Source: Limisphaerales bacterium (lineage in GTDB: Bacteria > Verrucomicrobiota > Verrucomicrobiia > Limisphaerales > UBA11358). From it: a stretch of DNA of 13,584 bases. Location: assembly GCA_003455565.1 (NCBI GenBank), contig DMQW01000442.1, positions 1-13,584 on the forward strand, written 5' to 3'. Below the pieces are notes generated by a model. It did no database searches and was not told where the DNA came from. It saw only the letters and a program-made list of their open reading frames with translations. Made by a program: the position numbers and the translations under genes. Below, piece after piece: positions 6,204 through 12,760 of this stretch (its first letter is position 1; the number at the start of each line of letters is the position of its first letter).

Positions 6204-8189
6204 TCACGCCACTTTGACCTTCACCTTGTGACCTTTGATCTGCGCGCGGTTCAGCTTGGCGATGATGCTGTTCGCGTGTTCGGCGGCGACATCCACGAAC
6301 AGATGCCGTTCGCGCACGTCCACCTTGCCGACGACTTTTCCGGGCAGGCCGGTTTCGCCCGCGATGGAGTTGACCACATCAATCGGCGTGACGCCGTGTT
6401 CTTCGCCCACGCCAATCCAGAGGCGCGTCTGCGTGTCCGGCGTGCGGCGGCTGACCTTCGGCTTGCCCACGGGTTTGGCTGCCACGGGCGGTGTCACGCC
6501 GGGACTTTTTACCGAGGCTAAAATTTCTTCGTCAGAAAATGTTTTGGCAGCTTCCGGTGGCGGCGCAATCACGGCTGGAGCTATGGCTTTTTTTGGAACT
6601 TCCGGTTTGTATCCGGGCGGTGGAATCACGGTCTTCGGCACACGCGCGGGTTCCGCGCGCCAGGGCGCGGCTTTTTCCGGGGCGCGGCGGACGGGTTCGC
6701 GAAAACTGCTGCGGTCATCGCGCGGCGGACGGTCTTCAAACCGGCGCGGACGTTCGTCGCGGCGGCTGTCAAAACTCGGGCGGCGGTCATCGCGTTGCGG
6801 GCCGCGATCGGCGGAACGGTCGCGGAACGATGGACGTTCTTCGCGCGGCGGACGTTCGTATTCCTCGGTTTTCGGCGCGGGCTTGGCGGCGGCGGTGCCT
6901 TCGCCGTTTTGCAACAGGTGGATTAATGCAGAAGCGATGTCCGTCGAGGCGAAACCTTCTTCGAGCAGGCGTTCGATGAGGCGGTCTTGTTTTTGATACT
7001 CGCCGCTGGTCAGCAGCGCGCGGAGTTTTTCCAGAAACACATTCGCGCGCACTTCATGGACTTCATCGGCGGTCGGAATTTTGCCGCGCTGAATCCGCAC
7101 GTTCGTGAAGCGCTCGATGTTGCGGATCTGAAAAACTTCGCGTCCGGACACGAACGTAATCGCCCGCCCGCTGCGGCCCACGCGCCCGGTGCGCCCGATG
7201 CGATGGACGTAATCTTCCGCGTCATAGGGCAAATCGTAGTTGAACACCACTTGCACATTGTCCACGTCAATGCCGCGCGCAGCGATGTCCGTGGCCACGA
7301 GAAATTCCAGGCCGGACTTGCGGAATTTGTTCATCACGCGGTCACGTTGCGCTTGTGTCATGTCGCCGTGCAGACGGTCGGCCATGTAGCCTTGCGCTTC
7401 GAGATGATCCACGAGGTCGTCCACCATGCGCTTGGTGTTGCAGAAAATAATTCCCAGCTTGAGGTCGTGAATGTCAATGAGCCGCGTGAGCAGTTCGATT
7501 TTGTAGCGGCGGTCCACCTCGTAATAAACCTGCTCGACGGTCGGCACGGTCATCGCTTTCTGCTCGACCCTCACGTTCTGCGGATCGCGCGAATATTTTT
7601 CAATCAGCTCGCGGATCGGACGCGGTATCGTCGCGGAAAAGAAAACCGTCTGCCGTTCTTTCGGCGCGTCCTTCAAAATAGTTTCGATGTCCTCGCGGAA
7701 ACCCATGTTCAGCATCACGTCCGCTTCGTCGAGGATGACCATCTTGATGGTGTCGAGCCGCAACGTGCCGCGCCGCATATGATCCATCACGCGACCTGGC
7801 GTGCCGATGACGATTTGCGCGCCCTGCTTAAGGCCGAAAAACTGGCGTTCGTAAGATTGGCCGCCGTAAATCGGCAGCGCATTGATGCCGCGCTTGAAGA
7901 TGGAAAGTTTATGGACTTCCTCCGAAACCTGCACCGCGAGTTCGCGCGTCGGGCAGAGGATGAGCACCTGCACCGCGCGCAGATTGGGATCGGTTTTTTC
8001 GATTGCGGGAATGGCGAACGCGGCGGTTTTGCCGGAGCCGGTCTGCGATTGGCCGACGACATCGCGTCCGCTCATCAGCACGGGAATGGCCTCGGCCTGG
8101 ATCGGCGCGGCCTTCTCGAAGCCCATCTTTTCAACGGCTTTCAATACTTCAGGCGAAAGGCCCAGTTCGGAAAATAATTTTGCTGTCAT
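6204..8189 (-). CDS. DEAD-box ATP-dependent RNA helicase with DbpA-type RNA-binding domain (CsdA/DeaD-like)
   Basis: 661 residues, ATG at 8189. RecA-like core in order: Q motif (6-31), Walker A SQTGSGKT (48-55), PTRELA (80-85), GTPGR (129-133), DEAD (154-157), SAT (185-187), DIAARGIDV (301-309) and HRIGRTGR (329-336). A helical segment follows to about 430, then a low-complexity linker (about 431-583) rich in Arg, Asp and Pro with repeated RPSF and DDR units. The C terminus (588-661) matches the DbpA/CsdA RNA-binding domain. Such helicases unwind short RNA duplexes in ribosome assembly, mRNA turnover and cold adaptation. It appears monocistronic: the next gene upstream ends 279 nt away and the Fic remnant starts 86 nt downstream. 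The start has only a weak TTGAG before it, but the Q motif follows directly, so the N terminus is secure. DeaD/CsdA is the best functional guess. Confidence 0.96.
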   Translation of the reverse strand: MTAKLFSELGLSPEVLKAVEKMGFEKAAPIQAEAIPVLMSGRDVVGQSQTGSGKTAAFAIPAIEKTDPNLRAVQVLILCPTRELAVQVSEEVHKLSIFKRGINALPIYGGQSYERQFFGLKQGAQIVIGTPGRVMDHMRRGTLRLDTIKMVILDEADVMLNMGFREDIETILKDAPKERQTVFFSATIPRPIRELIEKYSRDPQNVRVEQKAMTVPTVEQVYYEVDRRYKIELLTRLIDIHDLKLGIIFCNTKRMVDDLVDHLEAQGYMADRLHGDMTQAQRDRVMNKFRKSGLEFLVATDIAARGIDVDNVQVVFNYDLPYDAEDYVHRIGRTGRVGRSGRAITFVSGREVFQIRNIERFTNVRIQRGKIPTADEVHEVRANVFLEKLRALLTSGEYQKQDRLIERLLEEGFASTDIASALIHLLQNGEGTAAAKPAPKTEEYERPPREERPSFRDRSADRGPQRDDRRPSFDSRRDERPRRFEDRPPRDDRSSFREPVRRAPEKAAPWRAEPARVPKTVIPPPGYKPEVPKKAIAPAVIAPPPEAAKTFSDEEILASVKSPGVTPPVAAKPVGKPKVSRRTPDTQTRLWIGVGEEHGVTPIDVVNSIAGETGLPGKVVGKVDVRERHLFVDVAAEHANSIIAKLNRAQIKGHKVKVKVA

Positions 8190-8468
8190 CTCAATATGTC
8201 TTTACGACTTCGCACAGAATAAGCGGTTTCGTCTTGAATTGAGAGCTAAATCTCGCCGTGGTCTGTTGGCAAAAACTCAACGCAGCGCCGTGGCAAATTG
8301 TTTCGCGTCGAAATCCGGCAGGGATTGTGCGAGTTGGAAAAGCTGGTTCAGCGCGGCTTGCAATGGCTGTGATTGGCCACGCCGTAATTTGCCGTAACAG
8401 CTGATGTGACTCGGCTCAAACTTATTTCGATGGAATGATGAGCGGACTCACGTCCGCGGCTGCGAGGT
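8190..8468. other. Intergenic region between uvrD-like and DEAD-box helicase genes, with a short cryptic reading frame
   Basis: No convincing gene. On the minus strand, a frame ending at a TGA at 8277-8279 reads like protein over about 35 codons, with a Gln/Leu/Ala-rich helical character (QPLQAALNQLFQLAQSLP). It lacks a good start codon and ribosome site, so it may be the tail of a decayed gene or chance. A GTGA-loop hairpin (separate entry) lies at the upstream end. The promoter of the DEAD-box gene should be in the 8190-8300 part, but I see no confident promoter boxes. Confidence 0.35.
8442..8463 (-). repeat. REP-like hairpin with GTGA tetraloop just past the uvrD-like gene
   Basis: On the minus strand GCGGACGTGAGTCCGC (8457 to 8442) is a perfect 6-bp stem closed by a GTGA (GNRA-type) loop. 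A GCAG tetranucleotide precedes it by 2 nt (8460-8463), and TC follows. The same loop, closing pair and G(T/C)AG foot occur in the two hairpins inside the upstream gene, so this looks like a third, diverged member. It starts a few nucleotides after the helicase stop codon and could act as an RNA-stabilising 3' end. No T-run follows, so it is not a standard intrinsic terminator. Confidence 0.55.
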
Positions 8469-10535
8469 TTAACGCAAATTCCATTCGTTCAAAAGTTCTT
8501 TGGGAATTTCCGCGAGAAAGCGCGAGGGCGATTGCATCGCGTCCATGCCGGTGCTGCCATAACCGGCGCGGATGAGCGGGTAGGTGAGGTAAAGTTCATT
8601 CTTCGCGCGCGTGATGGCGACGTAAAACAACCGCCGTTCCTCCTCTTCGCCCTCGTTGCTTTCCATCGAGCGCGTGGACGGAAACATGCCGTCGCACAGC
8701 ATGATCACGAAGACGGCGTCGAATTCCAGGCCCTTCGCCTGATGGATGGTCGAGAGCTTGAGTTTTTCCGCGTCGTCCTTGGTCGCGTTGCCATCCTCGG
8801 CCTCGACGTTCGTGAGCAGCGCGAGTTGCGTGAGAAATTCCTCCACGCTGCCGAACTGAAACGCAAACTCGGCGAGCTGCTGTAATTCCTCCAGCCGCCG
8901 CTCGTAGTTGGCGTAAGTTTCCTTCAAGTAATCGTCGTAGCCCGCGTCCATCACGAGCCGCAACATCCGCGCCGCGCTCTTGCGGACGGTTTCGTCTTCC
9001 AACTGTGAAATGGTCGCGGTGAATTGAGACCATGCCACGGCGGCTTTTTTCGGAACCGACTTGGAACAAGCTTGAAGCGCAGTCGCAATCTTGTAGGAGC
9101 CGACGTGAGGAGGCTCTGACTGGTTTCCGATTTCCGATTTCCGATTTCCGATTTCGGTTAGAGTCTCGTCACCTCGACTCCTGCTTTGAAAAATGTGGAA
9201 AAGTTTATCTGCACTTTTCGCGGCGATGCCCGGAAGTAGTTGAACAAGCCGCTTGAAGGAAATTTCATCGCGCGGATTGGCGACGAGTTTTAGAAATGCC
9301 GTTGCGTCCTTGATGTGCGCCTGTTCGAAGAAGCGGATGCCGCTGGTGATGGAGAAGGGAATCTGCTGGCGCGTCAATTCCAGTTGCAATTCCAGCGCAT
9401 GAAAGTGCGAGCGATACAGCACGGCGACATTGTTCAAGCTCACGCCTTCGTCGCGCAATTCCAGCGCACGTTGCGCGATGAATGCGGCCTGTTGCCCGGC
9501 GTCCTGACATGCGATGAGCGCGGGCTTCACGCCGGACTTGCGCGCGGGCGCAAGTTCCTTGGCGAACTGGTTCACGTTCGCGGCGATCGCGGCGTTCGCG
9601 ACGCTGAGAATCTCCGGCGTGCTGCGGTAATTAGTTTCAATCTTGAAAACTTTCGCGCCGGGATAACGCTTCGGAAATTCCAGGATGTTCGCGAAGTTCG
9701 CGCCGCGCCACGCGTAGATGCTCTGCGCGTCGTCGCCGACGACCGTGACGTTGTGATGCCGCGCGGCGAGCAGATCAATCAAATCGCTCTGGAGCTTGTT
9801 CGTGTCCTGATATTCGTCCACGAGAATGAACTGAAAACGCCGCTGATAATGTTCGCGCACCTCAACGTTGTCCTGCAAAAGTTTCAGCCACAGCGCAAGC
9901 AGATCGTCGAAGTCCATCGCGTTCGTCGTGCGTTTGCGCGCCGTGTAACGCTTGGCGAGATCGGCAATTTGCGCGGCGAACTGCGAGAAATAACTGAATT
10001 GGCCGTCCACCAATTCCCCGGTGGTCTTGTGTGTGTTGGCCGTGAGCGAAAAAATTTCGTTCAACACCGCCGGTTTGGGAAAATGTTTGTCCTTCTTGTC
10101 AATCTCCGCGTCCGCCATGCACGCCTTGATCAAATCCTGCGCGTCATCTCGGTCAAGAATCGTGAAATCGCGTTGGTAGCCGAGTTGGTCAGCGTGCAGG
10201 CGCAAAATCCGCGCGCCGATGGAATGAAACGTGCCGCCCCACAGCGAACGCAGTTCGTGGCCGAGCAAATCGCTGACCCGCCGCATCATTTCACCGGCGG
10301 CCTTGTTCGTGAACGTGAGCAGCAAAATGCGGTCGGCGGGAATGCCTTGTTCCAGCAGATACGCGACGCGATAAGTGAGCGTGCGCGTCTTGCCCGAACC
10401 CGCGCCGGCAATGACGAGCGCCGGGCCGGGCGGCGCGGTGACGGCGGCAAGCTGCTGCGGATTGAGTTCGCGCGCGTAATCAATCTGGAGATTGATCTCC
10501 GCATGATAAGGTTTCAGGACGTATTCGCGCGACAT
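8469..10535 (-). CDS. UvrD/PcrA/Rep-family ATP-dependent DNA helicase with a repeat-derived insertion
   Basis: 688 residues from the ATG at 10535; a TTG at 10556 is also in frame, but neither start has a clear Shine-Dalgarno. All superfamily 1A motifs are present: Walker A GAGSGKT (44-50), LTFTNKAA (73-80), DEYQDT (240-245), GDDAQSIYAWRGA (267-279), TNYRS (301-305), VANP (418-421), TIHQAKGLEF (596-605) and FYVAITRAKN (637-646). It ends soon after SPSRFL (669-674), so the PcrA C-terminal Tudor-like tail is missing. These enzymes move 3' to 5' on single-stranded DNA in repair, replication restart and recombinase removal. Residues about 451-481, including EIGNRKSEIGN, are coded by a mosaic of two inverted hairpin repeats and a 7-bp tandem repeat. 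The site lies in the 2B-domain region, between conserved blocks, and the reading frame stays open through it, so the protein is probably functional. UvrD, PcrA and Rep cannot be told apart here. Confidence 0.95.
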   Translation of the reverse strand: MSREYVLKPYHAEINLQIDYARELNPQQLAAVTAPPGPALVIAGAGSGKTRTLTYRVAYLLEQGIPADRILLLTFTNKAAGEMMRRVSDLLGHELRSLWGGTFHSIGARILRLHADQLGYQRDFTILDRDDAQDLIKACMADAEIDKKDKHFPKPAVLNEIFSLTANTHKTTGELVDGQFSYFSQFAAQIADLAKRYTARKRTTNAMDFDDLLALWLKLLQDNVEVREHYQRRFQFILVDEYQDTNKLQSDLIDLLAARHHNVTVVGDDAQSIYAWRGANFANILEFPKRYPGAKVFKIETNYRSTPEILSVANAAIAANVNQFAKELAPARKSGVKPALIACQDAGQQAAFIAQRALELRDEGVSLNNVAVLYRSHFHALELQLELTRQQIPFSITSGIRFFEQAHIKDATAFLKLVANPRDEISFKRLVQLLPGIAAKSADKLFHIFQSRSRGDETLTEIGNRKSEIGNQSEPPHVGSYKIATALQACSKSVPKKAAVAWSQFTATISQLEDETVRKSAARMLRLVMDAGYDDYLKETYANYERRLEELQQLAEFAFQFGSVEEFLTQLALLTNVEAEDGNATKDDAEKLKLSTIHQAKGLEFDAVFVIMLCDGMFPSTRSMESNEGEEEERRLFYVAITRAKNELYLTYPLIRAGYGSTGMDAMQSPSRFLAEIPKELLNEWNLR
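9093..9120 (+). repeat. REP-like hairpin, copy 1 (inside uvrD-like coding sequence)
   Basis: Plus strand: GTAG foot (9093-9096), then stem GAGCC (9097-9101) pairing with GGCTC (9112-9116). Inside are GA/GA steps that can form tandem G-A pairs, then a C-G pair closing a GTGA tetraloop, with tail TGAC. The opposing copy at 9157-9184 matches at 20 of 25 positions over the core. A GTAG foot next to an imperfect hairpin is the layout of REP sequences mobilised by RAYT (TnpA-REP) proteins; relation to a RAYT is inferred. Confidence 0.7.
9124..9157 (-). repeat. 7-bp tandem repeat inside uvrD-like coding sequence
   Basis: On the plus strand TTTCCGA occurs four times without error (9124-9151), followed by a partial fifth unit TTTCGG (9152-9157). 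Because 7 nt is not a multiple of 3, three units code a seven-residue period; the minus strand reads EIGNRKS then EIGN. Gain or loss of one unit would shift the helicase frame, while three units would be tolerated. Confidence 0.9.
9157..9184 (-). repeat. REP-like hairpin, copy 2 (inverted relative to copy 1)
   Basis: Minus strand: GCAG foot (9184-9181), stem GAGTC pairing with GACTC, inner G-C pair closing a GTGA loop, then TAAC. Relative to copy 1, C-G in the outer stem becomes T-A, and the loop-closing C-G becomes G-C. Both changes keep pairing, so four of the five differences in the 25-nt core are two compensatory exchanges. Together with copy 1 it brackets the 7-bp repeat. Confidence 0.7.
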
Positions 10536-10618
10536 GGCGGGGAATTGAAATGGCAAACGGGCACAGGCAAAAGGAAAATCTCACCGGACTGATTTTAATT
10601 TGGAGGGAGCATCGCCTG

Positions 10619-10909
10619 CTATAAGTATTCTTCCCAGCGTTTGGGATCACGCCGCAAGTCCATTACAGACACGATTAAAATTTCATCGCTGCGGACTTGG
10701 TAGAACAGGCCGTAAGGAAACCGATGCGTGCGACAACGGCGAGTCCGTGACGACAGCGGCGACCAGGCCAGTGGAAAAGATTCAATGAGGTTGATGGCTG
10801 CCTGCACTTCCGCCAGAAATTCCGCGCCCAGACCTTCACGCGCCGATTGATAAAACTCCATCGCCTCTTTGAGTTCCACTTCCGCCGTTGAAGTGAACCG
10901 CACCCTCAC
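10619..10909 (-). CDS. RelE/ParE-family toxin
   Basis: 96 residues from a GTG at 10909 that overlaps the antitoxin stop (GTGA), with AGGGA about 8 nt upstream. It fits the ParE/RelE fold: N-terminal helices with an FYQ...LG.EFL.EV pattern (19-35), then FPLAW (45-49), an Arg-rich strand (RTRRCR 55-60), RFPYGLFYQV (63-72) and the C-terminal LRRDPKRWEEYL (85-96). RelE-type members cut ribosome-bound mRNA; ParE-type members poison DNA gyrase. The sequence does not decide between them. The C-terminal LRRDP..W replaces the more usual H.RR.P.YW. It is translationally coupled to its antitoxin and follows the Lnt-like gene in the same direction. Confidence 0.9.
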   Translation of the reverse strand: MRVRFTSTAEVELKEAMEFYQSAREGLGAEFLAEVQAAINLIESFPLAWSPLSSRTRRCRTHRFPYGLFYQVRSDEILIVSVMDLRRDPKRWEEYL

Positions 10910-11133
10910 TCCGGCAATCCCTTTTTCAGATCGGCGAAAACCTCGGTGGCGTCACGCGCCGTCAGTTTGCCGGCGTCGAAGGCGTCAATCCGCCGTTCCG
11001 ATTCCGCCGCCCAGGCCGCTTCCCGCGCCTGCTGTTCCGGTTTGGAAAAAGAACCCCAAAGCAAATCAATCAACCGGGCGCGCTCCATGGCGGGCAATCC
11101 GAGAATTTCATCCTGAATAGCGGTGACACTCAT
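10906..11133 (-). CDS. Addiction-module antitoxin (short helical type paired with RelE/ParE toxin)
   Basis: 75 residues, ATG at 11133 with TAGGG about 8 nt upstream. The opening (VTAIQDEILGLPAMERARLI) and a middle WAAESERRIDAFDAGKL segment match the small addiction-module proteins that accompany RelE/ParE toxins: an N-terminal helical block with LP..ER..L, then a conserved E...R.D...G segment with a short acidic C-terminal part that wraps the toxin. It overlaps the toxin gene by 4 nt, antitoxin first, as usual. It begins 21 nt after the Lnt-like gene stop, so read-through from that gene is possible. The protein likely also binds its own promoter, but no operator could be identified. Confidence 0.85.
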   Translation of the reverse strand: MSVTAIQDEILGLPAMERARLIDLLWGSFSKPEQQAREAAWAAESERRIDAFDAGKLTARDATEVFADLKKGLPE

Positions 11134-11154
11134 GCCGAAACCCTACAACTGATT

Positions 11155-12597
11155 TCACGTCAGGCAAACAGAAAACTGCGCGACAGTTTTACTTTTCAGC
11201 TTGCCGCGTTTTTCTTTCCAAGTGAGGAACAGCAACGTCGCCGTGACGATGGCGGTGACGCCGACGCACAGCGGCGCAAGAAATCTGTCCAACGGAAGTG
11301 AGCCTCTTGATGGCAATCTTAGTTGGGCGGAGAAAAATTCACCATTGCCGGGGATGGAAGTCTGGGTGACGACCTGGCCGCTGCCGGTCACGGCCTGCGA
11401 AATGCCGGAACTGGCGACGCGAAAGATTGGGATGCCGTATTCCGCCGCGCGCACGGGCGCGACGCGGGCGTGAAGCTCGTGCTGATGCCGGCCCCAGAAT
11501 TCCACGTCCATCGTTGGGACGATGAGCAGTTGCGCGCCTTGCCGCACCAACTCGTCGGTGACGCGGGTGTAGCTCAAGTCATAGCAGACGCAGAGGCCGA
11601 TCTTGCCCCACGGCGAATTCCAGACTTCCTGTTTCGGCGCGGGCAGGCCGTCCTTGAAAAACTGGATGGGCACGCTCTTGACCTGCTTGAAAACGATGTC
11701 GCCGTTCGTGCCGACGACGAAGGCGGTGTCATAAAAATTATCCGTGCCGACCGGATCTTTACCGCCGACGACGAGAAAGCGGGAATGTTCGCGGCACCAG
11801 TTTTTCAGCGAATCCGGCACTGGGCCGTCGAGCGTGTATTCGCTCAAGACGAAAATCGGCGCGTTGGTGCTTTTCGCCAGGGCTTGATCCAGGATTTGGG
11901 GAATGACGGCTTCGGGCGGAAATTCCATTTGGACGCCGACAAATGTGATGGGCAACTTCATCTTATTTTTTGACTTGGCAAGAGTCGGAAGATACAAAGC
12001 CAAAACAATAAACAAAACTCCGAGAATCAAAAAGGCTTCAACCCAAGTCACCTTGAATTCTCGCCAGTAGTAAATGATAACGATTATTGTAAATACAAAG
12101 AAGCCCATGCCATACATTCCAAATAGTGCGCTACCAATTGGCAGCGCGTAGCCAATGTTGAGCCACGAAAATTTCAGGTAGTAGAGTTCGCTGCGGAAGT
12201 ATTCGATGCCCGTCCAGACAATCGGAATCAGCCACGCGGCTTTGACTTTGCCCCAGCGCCGGATACTGCCGCAGACAATCGCCACGAACAGTCCGATCCA
12301 AAACGCCAGCACCAGCCAGAGCACAATCGCCAGCGGCCCAAAGATGCGCCACATGAAAAAAAGTTGCGGCGCGTAGCAGAGAAAGCCCGCCGCCAGTCCA
12401 AAATAAAATGCACGACGAACATTCGGTTGGTCAGTCAGATGGATGAGTCCGTAAGCAAAACCAAAAATCAGCAGTCCGGCGGCTGGGAATTTGAGCAAAG
12501 TGTAAGCCGCATGAAAACACGCCACCGCCAGCGTCAGCCACAGCAAAGATTTTTTCCAGTCGAGCGGTTCGGGCGATGGTGTGATGAGGGTTTTCAT
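11155..12597 (-). CDS. Apolipoprotein N-acyltransferase (Lnt)-like membrane carbon-nitrogen hydrolase
   Basis: 480 residues, ATG at 12597 with GGAAAG (12604-12609) 6 nt upstream. Seven hydrophobic spans lie before the catalytic domain (roughly 17-34, 38-54, 63-82, 86-111, 119-134, 157-178, 185-204), and one closes the protein (439-460), the usual Lnt layout of eight. The nitrilase domain (about 215-425) has a Glu-Lys-Cys triad: E253 (LSEYTLDG), K307 (FKQVKSVP) and C338 (CVCYDLSY). RAAEYGIPIFRVASSGIS (383-400) matches the Lnt block. Lnt adds the third acyl chain to lipoproteins at the periplasmic face of the inner membrane. Two residues reported as essential in E. coli differ: the position of E343 is K315, and CYE is CYD (D340). 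It may thus be a divergent Lnt or a related amidase/acyltransferase. It stands divergent from the PfpI-like gene and upstream of the toxin-antitoxin pair. Confidence 0.85.
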   Translation of the reverse strand: MKTLITPSPEPLDWKKSLLWLTLAVACFHAAYTLLKFPAAGLLIFGFAYGLIHLTDQPNVRRAFYFGLAAGFLCYAPQLFFMWRIFGPLAIVLWLVLAFWIGLFVAIVCGSIRRWGKVKAAWLIPIVWTGIEYFRSELYYLKFSWLNIGYALPIGSALFGMYGMGFFVFTIIVIIYYWREFKVTWVEAFLILGVLFIVLALYLPTLAKSKNKMKLPITFVGVQMEFPPEAVIPQILDQALAKSTNAPIFVLSEYTLDGPVPDSLKNWCREHSRFLVVGGKDPVGTDNFYDTAFVVGTNGDIVFKQVKSVPIQFFKDGLPAPKQEVWNSPWGKIGLCVCYDLSYTRVTDELVRQGAQLLIVPTMDVEFWGRHQHELHARVAPVRAAEYGIPIFRVASSGISQAVTGSGQVVTQTSIPGNGEFFSAQLRLPSRGSLPLDRFLAPLCVGVTAIVTATLLFLTWKEKRGKLKSKTVAQFSVCLT

Positions 12598-12603
12598 TTT
12601 TCA

Positions 12604-12609
12604 CTTTCC
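12604..12609 (-). promoter_or_regulatory. Shine-Dalgarno of the Lnt-like gene
   Basis: GGAAAG on the minus strand, 6 nt before the ATG at 12597. It supports the chosen start, which is also where the hydrophobic N terminus begins. Confidence 0.55.
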
Positions 12610-12681
12610 GCATTCTGGATGCTTGAGTGTCTCTGGCTGAAGCTAACCGAATGGCGGTAGGAACGTGAATCGAAAAATAAA

Positions 12682-12697
12682 TTGCCACTATTGGCAA
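12682..12697. promoter_or_regulatory. Operator-like dyad in the divergent lnt-pfpI intergenic region
   Basis: TTGCCA-CTAT-TGGCAA is a perfect 6+6 inverted repeat with a 4-nt centre, in the 163-nt gap between two divergent genes. It would suit a dimeric regulator, but it is short enough to arise by chance and no regulator gene is nearby. I see no convincing -35/-10 pair around it. Confidence 0.3.
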
Positions 12698-12760
12698 AAA
12701 CGATGCTTGCGCGACATGTGTAGGCTTGTTTATCGGTTGGTTTTCGAGAATAACTTCGTC

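Noticed and set aside
6987..8177. 396-codon plus-strand open frame
   Set aside because: It lies antisense to the DEAD-box core, whose motifs are all present on the minus strand; the His/Val-rich translation is a GC-rich shadow.
8442..8457. Intrinsic terminator of the UvrD-family gene
   Set aside because: The hairpin is good, but the following sequence on the minus strand (TCATCATTCC) has no T-run; kept as a REP-like hairpin instead.
9093..9184. CRISPR array
   Set aside because: The units are 7 bp in direct tandem with no spacers, and the flanking elements are inverted hairpins. This does not fit repeat-spacer structure.
9315..10592. 425-codon plus-strand open frame
   Set aside because: It is antisense to the UvrD-family gene and has no recognisable motif; open only because of codon bias on the other strand.
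12665..12760. N-terminal extension of the PfpI-like protein from a GTG
   Set aside because: The added 32 residues are Cys/Arg-rich and unlike the family, and the DJ-1/PfpI fold begins right after the ATG at 12761.
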